The notes below the pieces were generated by a model. The model was not told the origin of the DNA, searched no databases, and worked only from the letters and a program-made list of their open reading frames with translations. Positions 1 to 6,186 of a stretch of 12,437 bases of DNA are shown one piece after another. Both the position numbers and the translations under genes were made by a program. The stretch comes from Actinomycetota bacterium (lineage in GTDB: Bacteria; Actinomycetota; Acidimicrobiia; Acidimicrobiales; Ilumatobacteraceae): positions 1 to 12,437 of the forward strand of contig SYEA01000079.1 in NCBI GenBank assembly GCA_005800965.1, in the 5' to 3' direction. The stretch's first letter is position 1; each line of letters starts with the position of its first letter.

Positions 1-1334
1 ACGCCACCACCGAAATGATCCCGGTGACTTGGCCCGAATTCGCCAACATCCACCCACATGCGCCAGCCGCTGACACCGCTGGATACCGCCAACTCATTAC
101 CGAGCTCGAACAAATGATGTGCGAAGTGACGGGCTACGACGCGGTGAGCCTGCAACCCAATGCCGGCAGCCAGGGAGAGTTTGCCGGCTTGCTGGCGATT
201 CGCGCCTACCACGCCAGCCGTGGTGACACTCAACGCACGATTTGTCTCATTCCTGCCAGTGCGCACGGCACCAACGCAGCCAGCGCAGTAATGGCCGGCA
301 TGGATGTGGTCGCGTTGTCGTGCGATGCCCAAGGCAACGTGGATCTTGCCGACCTCACTGCCAAATGTGAAAAAGCCGGCGATCGACTCGCTGCACTCAT
401 GATCACTTATCCATCAACTCATGGTGTGTTCGAAGAATCAGTCACTGCAATTTGCGCAACGGTCCACGCTCACGGCGGTCAGGTCTATGTCGACGGCGCC
501 AACCTCAACGCACTCGTTGGTGTCGCCAAGCCCGGGCATTTTGGCGCCGATGTGAGCCACATCAACTTGAATAAGACGTTCTGTATTCCGCACGGCGGAG
601 GCGGGCCCGGCGTTGGCCCAGTCGGCGTGCGCGCCCACCTGGCAGCTTTCTTGCCGGGCAACCCGTTGAGCGGTGAACCCCAAGTGGTCGGGCCGGTGTC
701 TGGTGCACCATTCGGGTCGGCGGGCATTTTGCCCATCTCCTGGGTGTATGTGCGACTCATGGGCCCGGAAGGTTTGCGGCGTGCCACCGAACAAGCAATC
801 GTGAGTGCCAACTATGTGTCGTGGCGCTTGCGCGACCACTTCCCCACGTTGTACACCGGCGCCAACAACTTGATTGCGCACGAATGCATCTTGGATCTGC
901 GTGACATCACCAAACAAACAGGTGTGTCAGTTGATGACGTGGCCAAACGACTGATGGACTACGGGTTCCACGCACCAACGATGAGCTTTCCAGTCGGCGG
1001 CACGCTGATGGTCGAACCCACCGAAAGCGAATCGCGCGCCGAGTTGGACCGCTTCTGTGATGCGATGATCGCCATTCGCGGCGAAATCAATCGCGTCGCA
1101 GCCGGTGAATGGTCGGTCGAAGATTCACCACTGCGTCACGCACCGCACACTGTGCAAGACGTGGCCGGTGAATGGAAGCGTCCGTACGACCGTTCGTTGG
1201 CGTTGTATCCGCTCGCGTCATTGCACGGCCGCGGTTACTTTCCGCCGGTTTCACGCATCGACGCCGCCCACGGCGACCGCAACCTCGTTTGCTCTTGTGA
1301 ACCACTCGAGGCGCTGGCCAGCACCGAAATCTGA
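1..1334 (+). CDS. gcvP: Glycine dehydrogenase (decarboxylating), P-protein, C-terminal half (5' truncated by window)
   Basis: PLP-dependent P-protein of the glycine cleavage system: it decarboxylates glycine and passes the aminomethyl group to the lipoyl arm of GcvH in the cytoplasm. The reading frame is open from base 3 (codons for A-T-T-E precede the first visible ATG at 15), which matches the family's interior ATxEMIPxTWPEF motif, so the true start lies upstream of the window. About 443 residues of a protein that is usually about 950 long are visible. Numbered from the ATG at 15, the PLP-binding lysine is Lys187 (codon 573-575), followed by the glycine-rich [12 protein letters not shown] loop. 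The segments [12 protein letters not shown] and, near the C-terminus, the YFPPVSRID and GDRNLVC motifs are also typical. One oddity is Asn directly before the PLP lysine, where the family nearly always has His. It runs convergently toward gcvT with one small gene between. Confidence 0.97.
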   Translation, partial: ATTEMIPVTWPEFANIHPHAPAADTAGYRQLITELEQMMCEVTGYDAVSLQPNAGSQGEFAGLLAIRAYHASRGDTQRTICLIPASAHGTNAASAVMAGMDVVALSCDAQGNVDLADLTAKCEKAGDRLAALMITYPSTHGVFEESVTAICATVHAHGGQVYVDGANLNALVGVAKPGHFGADVSHINLNKTFCIPHGGGGPGVGPVGVRAHLAAFLPGNPLSGEPQVVGPVSGAPFGSAGILPISWVYVRLMGPEGLRRATEQAIVSANYVSWRLRDHFPTLYTGANNLIAHECILDLRDITKQTGVSVDDVAKRLMDYGFHAPTMSFPVGGTLMVEPTESESRAELDRFCDAMIAIRGEINRVAAGEWSVEDSPLRHAPHTVQDVAGEWKRPYDRSLALYPLASLHGRGYFPPVSRIDAAHGDRNLVCSCEPLEALASTEI

Positions 1335-1349
1335 TTGCAGCCCAACGGC

Positions 1350-1355
1350 TACGGT
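1350..1355 (+). promoter_or_regulatory. Candidate -10 box TACGGT for the 126-residue protein
   Basis: TACGGT lies six bases before the GTG at 1362, so a transcript starting about seven bases after the hexamer would begin at the start codon (leaderless). No -35 or Shine-Dalgarno is visible. The 12 bases 1347-1358 (GGCTACGGTTGA) recur at the equivalent place upstream of gcvH. Confidence 0.45.
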
Positions 1356-1361
1356 TGAATC

Positions 1362-1742
1362 GTGTCCACCACCCCTCCAGCACTTGATATTCAGAAACTC
1401 ATCAGTGATGTTTTGGCGCTACTGCGCAACGTCGACCCCGTCGGTGAAGGCGTCAAACTTGCCGATCAAGGGCGCCGCACGGTCGAAGCGCTGATTGTGG
1501 CACTCGAAAACGTTGGTGCCACGATGGACAATCTCAATCAGGCGGCAGCCCGCGTGAATCGCCTGCTTGACGACGTGGAAGACCCCATCCGCCGCATCGC
1601 TGGAATGGCCGACCAAGCAGGGTCGCTCATCAACTTTTTGCCGTCGTTGGCCGGCAAGGCCGTAGCCAACCTGACGGCGAAACCCGACACGGCTGCGTCG
1701 ACTACGTCACCGACTGGTGGGCCTACTTCGCCTGCTGCGTGA
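1362..1742 (+). CDS. Small helical protein of unknown function
   Basis: A 126-residue protein I cannot assign to a family. Residues about 8-100 are predicted by eye to be mostly amphipathic helix (heptad-like Leu/Val/Ile spacing, e.g. around residues 45-75), with no signal peptide and no clear membrane segment; a mildly hydrophobic stretch (ASLINFLPSL-like) sits near 85-95. Residues from about 103 to the end are a low-complexity Ala/Thr/Pro/Ser tail. This composition resembles phasin-like or scaffold helical proteins but does not prove such a role. The GTG start is chosen because it gives the complete helical region and has a -10-like hexamer just upstream; no Shine-Dalgarno is seen. It follows gcvP by 27 bases and its last 20 bases overlap the convergent end of gcvT. 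Codon usage resembles the neighbours, so I treat it as a real gene. Confidence 0.7.
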   Translation: MSTTPPALDIQKLISDVLALLRNVDPVGEGVKLADQGRRTVEALIVALENVGATMDNLNQAAARVNRLLDDVEDPIRRIAGMADQAGSLINFLPSLAGKAVANLTAKPDTAASTTSPTGGPTSPAA

Positions 1743-2781
1743 ACGGCGTTGTCACCACCGTGCCCGACAACTTCGTGTCGCGCACCACAATCTCCACCAC
1801 CTGTCCCGGCTGAGTTGCAGCGGGTGCAACCAAACCAAGCGCGATTCCCACCCCGAGCACAGGTGAGAAGTTTCCGCTCGTAACGACGCCGACATCGGCC
1901 CCATCTACCAAGATTCGCGACCCATCGCGCGGTGGGCGTCGCGATTCGGTGCGAATACCGCACAGCAAGCGACTCACGCCCGCTTCACGCTGTGCCACGA
2001 GGGCCGCTTTGCCGCGAAAATCGTGCTTTTCCCAGCCCACCACCCAAGCCAGATTTGCCTCCAAAGTCGTTATCTCGGGTGATAATTCATGCCCGTGCAG
2101 CGGCAAGCCCGCTTCAAGTCGCAGGGTGTCACGCGCCCCCAGACCTGCGATGGTCACACCAGCCTGCAGCAATGCAGTCGCTACCTGCTTGGCATGGTGC
2201 GCAGGTACGGCAATTTCCAACCCATCTTCTCCGGTGTATCCGGTTCCGGCTACGACACACTCCACCCCCAGCAAGTTGACCGTGGCTACACGAAATCGCT
2301 TCACACTCGCGGCCTCTGACGACAATGTGGCAACGCGTTCGCGGGCACGTGGACCCTGCACCGCCAAGATTGCGCGAGTGCTGGTGGTGTCGTCACCACC
2401 GATGATGGCGCGCACGCGATCGGTGTTGGATGCGTTCGGCATCACGTCAAATACGTCAGGGCCCAGCCACCACACGATGATGTCGTCGCTCACCCCGCCT
2501 TGTTCGTTGCACGAGTGCGTGTACTGCGCGCGACCAGGTGCAATCTTACGAAGATCGTTAGTGAGTTCACGCTGCAAGAGGTCGAAGGCATCCACCCCGG
2601 ATACTCGCACGGTGCCGAGATGTGACACGTCAAACATCGCCGCATCGGTGCGACACGCCAGGTGCTCGGCAATGGTTCCCGCGGCATAAGACAACGGCAT
2701 TTCCCACCCGCCGAAGGGAACCATTTTGGCGCCGAGCTCACGGTGCAAGGCGTCAAGTGGCGAACGACGGTTGCCCGTCAC
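1723..2781 (-). CDS. gcvT: Aminomethyltransferase, T-protein of the glycine cleavage system
   Basis: Transfers the methylene carbon from aminomethyl-lipoyl-GcvH to tetrahydrofolate, releasing ammonia. With the GTG at 2781 as start the protein has 352 residues, close to the family norm of about 360. It begins near the classic PLDALHRELGAKMVPFGGWEMP segment. GGVSDD (about 95-100) carries the folate/catalytic Asp region, GYTGEDGLE is at 181-189 and LGARDTLRLEAGLPL at 214-228, with the C-terminal barrel ending at the stop. An ATG at 2841 in the same frame would add 20 residues with no family similarity and would overlap the upstream merR by 56 bases, so I prefer the GTG, which follows the merR stop by four bases and suggests translational coupling. 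It ends by overlapping the convergent 126-residue gene by 20 bases. Confidence 0.93.
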   Translation of the reverse strand: MTGNRRSPLDALHRELGAKMVPFGGWEMPLSYAAGTIAEHLACRTDAAMFDVSHLGTVRVSGVDAFDLLQRELTNDLRKIAPGRAQYTHSCNEQGGVSDDIIVWWLGPDVFDVMPNASNTDRVRAIIGGDDTTSTRAILAVQGPRARERVATLSSEAASVKRFRVATVNLLGVECVVAGTGYTGEDGLEIAVPAHHAKQVATALLQAGVTIAGLGARDTLRLEAGLPLHGHELSPEITTLEANLAWVVGWEKHDFRGKAALVAQREAGVSRLLCGIRTESRRPPRDGSRILVDGADVGVVTSGNFSPVLGVGIALGLVAPAATQPGQVVEIVVRDTKLSGTVVTTPFTQQAK

Positions 2782-2785
2782 GGCG

Positions 2786-3292
2786 TTACCGCGCGACGCT
2801 GCGCAACGGTGCGGCGACAGAACCAGTGGTTGCTGCTGCACGTTGTTCGCTGCGCTTCAGTTCGATGATGCGGGCATCAAGTTCCTGCTTCACATTTGCC
2901 AGCGGCAACACGTTCAACACGCCTTGTCCGTTGCGCACTGCGTCAATCAGACGATCGCCATCGCACAGCACCACACTCTTACCGCTAATCACCACGTGCG
3001 CCGAGGCAACATCGGTGGTCACATGGCGACGCAAATAATCGAACACTGCTCGCACCGACTCGAGCTTGATGCCGGCGTCGAGCAGATTTTTGATTACTTT
3101 CAGCTCGAGCAAATCTCGGTACACGTATTCGCGACGGGTGCCACTGCCTGCTGCATCGGTCGCTGATGGGCGAACCAAGTTGGTACGCGCCCAATAATCA
3201 AGTTGGCGATACGTGATGTTGACAATGTCGGCGGCCTGCTTGCCGCTGTACGTACGCAATGAATCGAACTGGTTCACCCGCGCTGCCCCCAT
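2786..3292 (-). CDS. MerR-family regulator, Rv1830-like
   Basis: A 168-residue DNA-binding regulator. The N-terminal MerR winged helix-turn-helix spans about residues 13-85, with YSGKQAADIVNITYRQLDYWART as recognition region, an Arg-Arg-x-Tyr wing near 53-56 and LLELKVIKNLLDAGI as the following helix. Residues about 98-130 (AHVVISGKSVVLCDG onward) form a compact C-terminal part typical of the Rv1830 group rather than a metal- or drug-sensing MerR tail; Cys110 is the only cysteine, so a metal-thiolate sensor is unlikely. A helical, Ala-rich end closes the protein. Position between the DUF151 gene and gcvT matches Rv1830 in mycobacteria (established knowledge). Its ligand and targets are not known from sequence; regulation of the adjacent gcv genes is a reasonable inference. 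Confidence 0.9.
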   Translation of the reverse strand: MGAARVNQFDSLRTYSGKQAADIVNITYRQLDYWARTNLVRPSATDAAGSGTRREYVYRDLLELKVIKNLLDAGIKLESVRAVFDYLRRHVTTDVASAHVVISGKSVVLCDGDRLIDAVRNGQGVLNVLPLANVKQELDARIIELKRSEQRAAATTGSVAAPLRSVAR

Positions 3293-3302
3293 AAGAATGG
3301 CA

Positions 3303-3308
3303 ACGCTA
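3303..3308 (-). promoter_or_regulatory. Candidate -10 box TAGCGT for the Rv1830-like merR
   Basis: TAGCGT on the minus strand is ten bases before the ATG at 3292, in the 52-base gap after the DUF151 gene. A start about seven bases downstream would leave a leader of only 3-4 bases. No good -35 is seen. Confidence 0.35.
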
Positions 3309-3344
3309 CGGGCAAGACCCCCCGCGCGCCAACTGTGGGGCTAA

Positions 3345-3848
3345 CTACTTTTCGTCGAAGTCCTCAGGATTGATGGTGTCGATGAAATCCCGAAACTCGC
3401 CAATGATTTCCTCAGAATCATCCCCGCTCTCCGTGGCGATGACGCCCACTTCGTCTAGCAGGACGCGATGGGCGGCAATCGGGATGTCGGCACGCACCGC
3501 CAGAGCAACGGCATCCGAGGGCCGGCACGAAATGGTGTGGGTTTGGCCCTGGTGCAACAACTGAATTTCGGCAAAATACGTGTGTTCGCGCATCTCGGTG
3601 ATGACGACCCGCCGCAAATGAGCGCCGAGATCTTCAAACACATTGACCAACAAGTCGTGCGTCAACGGCCGAGGTGGAACACGACCTTCCAGCGCGTGTT
3701 CGATTGCCATATATTCGGAGGCTCCGATATAGATGCTGAGTAGCCGCCGATCCCCGTCGTTTTCTCGCAACTGCATCATCGGCACATTGGCCGGAGTCTC
3801 GATGCGAACTCCGACGAGTTCGAGGTCTACGCAGTCGCCAGCACTCAT
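3345..3848 (-). CDS. Bifunctional nuclease family protein (DUF151/BFN), Rv1829-like
   Basis: A 167-residue protein of the BFN/DUF151 family, whose plant members have been reported as bifunctional DNase/RNase; the bacterial role is poorly defined. The diagnostic parts are YIGASEYMAIEHALEG (40-55) followed by a Pro/Arg-rich turn and THDL (about 57-66), and the RPSDAVALAVRADIPI signature at 109-124. Residues from about 140 to the end are strongly acidic (many Glu/Asp), a tail common in the actinobacterial members. The ATG at 3848 comes 20 bases after the merR stop, and those 20 bases carry a -10-like hexamer, so it may be transcribed separately as well as within the cluster. Nuclease activity is inferred from family membership only. 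Confidence 0.92.
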   Translation of the reverse strand: MSAGDCVDLELVGVRIETPANVPMMQLRENDGDRRLLSIYIGASEYMAIEHALEGRVPPRPLTHDLLVNVFEDLGAHLRRVVITEMREHTYFAEIQLLHQGQTHTISCRPSDAVALAVRADIPIAAHRVLLDEVGVIATESGDDSEEIIGEFRDFIDTINPEDFDEK

Positions 3849-3854
3849 GGCGCA

Positions 3855-3860
3855 AGCGTA
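3855..3860 (-). promoter_or_regulatory. Candidate -10 box TACGCT for the DUF151 gene
   Basis: TACGCT on the minus strand sits six bases before the ATG at 3848, inside the 20-base gap after the Rv1828-like merR. The spacing fits a leaderless transcript; no Shine-Dalgarno is visible. Confidence 0.35.
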
Positions 3861-3868
3861 GCAACGGC

Positions 3869-4666
3869 CTACCCTTCGGGTCGCAAGCCCTTGGTCACAT
3901 TGCGCAGTAACGCTGTACGCAACTCTTCACCGAGAGCGATGAGATCATCGAGCAACTTCATCGCTTCATTTGACGAGTCGCCAAGCGCGTTCACCCCGCG
4001 TGCCGAGAGCGCCGAACGTACGAGGGGCTCAAACACATCAGCCTCACGCTCGGCTGAAAGCCGCCAGGTCATCAACAAACGCGGGTCAATGCCGAGCGCT
4101 GCCAGTCGTCCCGCCAAATGCACGATGTCGCGATCGGTTTCGTCAAAATATGGGTCAACTCCCATCATGCGCGGGCGCACCAACTTCATCTTTTCCAACA
4201 CCGCCAACATCTCCGTGCTCACACCAGTGGCATCCAACACGTCATTGCGCGAAAGTCGCTCACGACGCTTTGGCACCAGCGGCTTGCGGCTGTTGTCAAC
4301 ACTCGTGCCCGAGCCCGGCGCAACAACGCCCTGGCGATTCGTCGGGTGTCCAGCCGATGGCAAGTGGATTCCGCGCGGCATGCTCGGGTCGGTTACATCT
4401 TGTGGCCGCAAGAACCCGTCGCTAGTTTCACCCTCGAGACGGTCGCGAATGACGCGCAACGGCAGGAAGTTGTCTTTTTGCTCACGCAAAATGAACCGCA
4501 GACGATCGACTTCTGGTTTGGTGAACTTGCGATATCCCGAAGCAGTTCGCTCGGGGGTGATCAAGCCCTGGCTTTCCAAGAACCGAATCTTGGAGATGGT
4601 GACATCCGGAAACTCTTCGGCAAGCAGCGCCAGCACCTCACCGATGGACAAATACTGTTCGGTCAC
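3869..4666 (-). CDS. MerR-family regulator, Rv1828-like
   Basis: A 265-residue transcription regulator. The N-terminal MerR winged helix spans about residues 6-75 (YLSIGEVLALL, then ISKIRFLESQGLITPER and the wing SGYRKFT). A flexible, Pro/Gly/Ser-rich linker covers about 82-135, and a second, degenerate MerR-like helical region begins near 138 (SRNDVLDATGVS, LEKMKLVRP, YFDETD), followed by a helical C-terminus that probably dimerises. This layout is that of Rv1828. The frame is open to an ATG at 4801, but the extra 45 residues are encoded inside the FHA gene and look unlike protein, so I take the GTG at 4666, five bases after the garA stop. That spacing suggests co-transcription with garA. 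It has no clustered Cys residues, hence probably no metal sensing. Binding to the inverted repeat over the gcvH promoter is a testable guess. Confidence 0.93.
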   Translation of the reverse strand: MTEQYLSIGEVLALLAEEFPDVTISKIRFLESQGLITPERTASGYRKFTKPEVDRLRFILREQKDNFLPLRVIRDRLEGETSDGFLRPQDVTDPSMPRGIHLPSAGHPTNRQGVVAPGSGTSVDNSRKPLVPKRRERLSRNDVLDATGVSTEMLAVLEKMKLVRPRMMGVDPYFDETDRDIVHLAGRLAALGIDPRLLMTWRLSAEREADVFEPLVRSALSARGVNALGDSSNEAMKLLDDLIALGEELRTALLRNVTKGLRPEG

Positions 4667-4671
4667 CTGAG

Positions 4672-5148
4672 CTATCCGAAAAATGCGACTAAGCGAAAAC
4701 GACCGATTTGAATTTCGTCGCCATGGTTGAGTGCAGCCTCTTCGACCCGCCGGCTGTTTACATAGGTGCCGTTCAGCGAGCCGAGGTCGCGCACCAACCA
4801 AGCAGACCCTTGTTGCACGAAAATCGCATGCTGGCGCGACACGGTGAAGTCGTCGAGCACGATGTCATTATCGGGCACTCGCCCAGCGCTGACCTGATGC
4901 CCACTCAGGCTGTATCGGGTGCCGATTTCGGCCCCTTGACGCACCACGAGCATTACTTCACCTGGTGCAACTTCACCACCGTAAACGACCGCATTGTCGT
5001 CATCACCCGCGGCATCGAGCAGTGGATCAGTTTTCGGCAACACACTCGTGCGCAGGCTCGGCTTGTCCACCACAGCCCCACAAGCAGAGCAAAACGTTGA
5101 GGATGGCGGATTGCGATGACCGCACTGGTTGCAAAAAACGTATTCCAT
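4672..5148 (-). CDS. garA: GarA/OdhI-like FHA protein with N-terminal zinc ribbon
   Basis: A 158-residue phosphothreonine-binding protein. Residues 6-23 form a zinc ribbon (C6-x2-C9, C20-x2-C23). The FHA domain runs from about 64 to 156 with the conserved GR (89-90), SRQH (104-107) and SLNGTYVN (124-131) motifs that bind phosphothreonine. In mycobacteria and corynebacteria GarA/OdhI binds and inhibits 2-oxoglutarate dehydrogenase, and is switched off when a Thr in an N-terminal ETTS motif is phosphorylated (by PknB or PknG) and captured by its own FHA domain. Here the linker has L-R-T-S-V-L with Thr34 in the position of the second (PknB-type) Thr and Arg33 in place of the first. It starts two bases after the gcvH stop, as Rv1827 follows Rv1826. 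The zinc ribbon is absent from mycobacterial GarA, so function is inferred by position and FHA similarity. Confidence 0.88.
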   Translation of the reverse strand: MEYVFCNQCGHRNPPSSTFCSACGAVVDKPSLRTSVLPKTDPLLDAAGDDDNAVVYGGEVAPGEVMLVVRQGAEIGTRYSLSGHQVSAGRVPDNDIVLDDFTVSRQHAIFVQQGSAWLVRDLGSLNGTYVNSRRVEEAALNHGDEIQIGRFRLVAFFG

Positions 5149-5150
5149 TG

Positions 5151-5525
5151 CTAGCCCGCCAACAGGGCTTCGTAGTCTGACGCGCTCAGCAAGCCTGGCA
5201 CCTCACCCTCGATGGTGATTTCACAGATCCAGCCGGCACCATAAGGATCAGAGTTCAATAACTCTGGTTGAGTCGCCAGCGCCTCATTGACGGCAGAAAC
5301 GGTGCCCGAGACAGGGGCGTAAATGTCAGAAACACTTTTGGTGCTCTCTACTTCGGTGAACGACTGATCGGCCACCACTTTCCCGCCCAATGTGGGAACA
5401 CCGACGAAGACCACGTCACCCAATGCGTCCTGGGCGTAGTCGGTAATGCCGATGCGCGCCACCTTCCCGGTAATGAGCACCCATTCGTGCTGGGCGGTGT
5501 ATCGAAGTTCAACGGGGACAGCCAT
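5151..5525 (-). CDS. gcvH: Glycine cleavage system H protein
   Basis: The lipoyl carrier that shuttles the aminomethyl group between GcvP, GcvT and lipoamide dehydrogenase. At 124 residues it is of normal length. Lys63 in the EVESTKSVSD motif is the lipoylation site, and RYTAQHEWV near the N-terminus, the GITDYAQDALGD segment and the NSDPYGAGWI-like stretch near 92-100 are all characteristic. The ATG at 5525 is supported by the conserved N-terminus. The bases between it and the pgsA stop (34 in all) contain a TACGGT hexamer seven bases before the ATG and overlapping inverted repeats, so it probably has its own regulated promoter in addition to any read-through from pgsA. A GAGG two bases before the ATG is too close to be a normal ribosome binding site. 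Confidence 0.97.
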   Translation of the reverse strand: MAVPVELRYTAQHEWVLITGKVARIGITDYAQDALGDVVFVGVPTLGGKVVADQSFTEVESTKSVSDIYAPVSGTVSAVNEALATQPELLNSDPYGAGWICEITIEGEVPGLLSASDYEALLAG

Positions 5526-5528
5526 GAC

Positions 5529-5556
5529 CTCAACCGTAGCCTCAGGTTGAGACCTG
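5529..5556 (-). promoter_or_regulatory. Inverted repeats overlapping the gcvH promoter (candidate operator)
   Basis: On the + strand CTCAACC (5529-5535) and GGTTGAG (5545-5551) form a perfect 7-base inverted repeat with a 9-base spacer, and CAGGT (5543-5547) and ACCTG (5552-5556) form a second, overlapping one with a 4-base spacer. The first repeat encloses the gcvH -10 hexamer. This is a suitable place for a dimeric regulator, and two MerR genes lie just downstream. The 7-base half-site also occurs singly in coding DNA of this window, so sequence alone does not prove function. Confidence 0.4.
5533..5538 (-). promoter_or_regulatory. Candidate -10 box TACGGT for gcvH
   Basis: TACGGT on the minus strand lies seven bases before the gcvH ATG, predicting transcription from or next to the A of the start codon. 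No recognisable -35 element; the region where it would be holds the inverted repeat described for this promoter. Confidence 0.5.
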
Positions 5557-5559
5557 TTT

Positions 5560-6135
5560 CTAGGTCACGGATGTAGCACGCGCCGTGCGCACACCACGCC
5601 ACACCAGTGGCACATACAGCACTGCAGTCGCGTAACACAGCACCAAGCCCGGCAAACCGATCGCCCATCCAGCATTGCGGGCACCCAACGCCCACCCTGC
5701 TTCGCTGGCGCCAAGCAGCATGAGTGGAAACGCCACCATCAACGCAAAGGTGTAGTTCTTGCCCCATTGGCTGACCGCAAAGCGTTGCATGCCCAGAGCT
5801 GTGCCACCCAGCATCATCGCACCCACGAACACCTCCCGCAACACCACCGACCACCCGAACCAGGCCGGCACCGAGCCGTCGAGCACGATGGCACCCACTC
5901 CGACAATGAGCAATAAGCGATCGACTGCGGGGTCAAAGACCGCCCCGAATTCGCTGCGTTGATCCAAACGCCGTGCCAACCAGCCATCGATCCAATCGGT
6001 GGTGCCCAGCACCCCGAGTAGATACGCAGCCGCCTCGCGATTGTCACGCCAAAACAGCAGCCACAAAAATAACGGCAGACAAAACAAGCGCAACAGGGTG
6101 ACCAGGTTGGGCCACGTTGCAAGATTGCGACCCAT
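5560..6135 (-). CDS. pgsA: CDP-alcohol phosphatidyltransferase, PgsA-like membrane enzyme
   Basis: A 191-residue integral membrane enzyme that transfers a phosphatidyl group from CDP-diacylglycerol to an alcohol such as glycerol-3-phosphate. The full family signature D-x2-D-G-x2-A-R-x8-G-x3-D-x3-D is present, with Asp47, Asp50, Asp68 and Asp72 as the metal-binding catalytic residues. Hydrophobic segments are visible around 10-29, 33-46, 74-90, 92-113, 127-142 and 155-179, consistent with six membrane passes. The frame stays open to 6522, but that extension runs antisense through the HIT gene, so I use the ATG at 6135, which puts the first membrane helix right after a short MGRNLATWPN N-terminus. 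Its place next to gcvH mirrors Rv1822 (pgsA2) near Rv1826. Exact substrate (phosphatidylglycerophosphate or another lipid) cannot be told. Confidence 0.9.
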   Translation of the reverse strand: MGRNLATWPNLVTLLRLFCLPLFLWLLFWRDNREAAAYLLGVLGTTDWIDGWLARRLDQRSEFGAVFDPAVDRLLLIVGVGAIVLDGSVPAWFGWSVVLREVFVGAMMLGGTALGMQRFAVSQWGKNYTFALMVAFPLMLLGASEAGWALGARNAGWAIGLPGLVLCYATAVLYVPLVWRGVRTARATSVT

Positions 6136-6143
6136 CGGGGCGA

Positions 6144-6149
6144 AGGCTA
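6144..6149 (-). promoter_or_regulatory. Candidate -10 box TAGCCT for the pgsA-like gene
   Basis: TAGCCT on the minus strand is eight bases before the ATG at 6135; the best -35 match 17 bases further up is weak (TTCATC). It is interleaved with the divergent HIT promoter. Confidence 0.4.
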
Positions 6150-6150
6150 G

Positions 6151-6179
6151 TTCGCAAACGCGCAACGATGAACTATCGT
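6151..6179 (+). promoter_or_regulatory. Candidate promoter of the HIT gene
   Basis: TTCGCA (6151-6156) and TATCGT (6174-6179), each matching four of six consensus positions, are separated by 17 bases, and the -10 hexamer is seven bases before the ATG at 6187. A 5-base inverted repeat, ACGAT-gaact-ATCGT (6165-6179), covers the -10. Confidence 0.45.
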
Positions 6180-6186
6180 CGGCACC

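Noticed and set aside
1949..2689. Open frame of 246 codons on the + strand opposite gcvT
   Set aside because: Fully antisense to a well-supported gcvT; its Ser/Thr/Arg/Cys-rich translation resembles no family and follows from codon bias of the real gene.
3312..3340. Possible hairpin between CCCC and GGGG runs downstream of the DUF151 gene
   Set aside because: The arms are only four bases with a long GC-rich loop and no T-run, so it does not qualify as a terminator.
3891..4670. Open frame of 259 codons on the + strand opposite the Rv1828-like merR
   Set aside because: Antisense shadow; composition is Ser/Arg-rich with no domain, while the minus strand encodes a clear MerR protein.
4667..4801. 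45-codon N-terminal extension of the Rv1828-like regulator
   Set aside because: Lies inside the FHA gene in another frame; the GTG at 4666 places the winged helix at the N-terminus as in the family.
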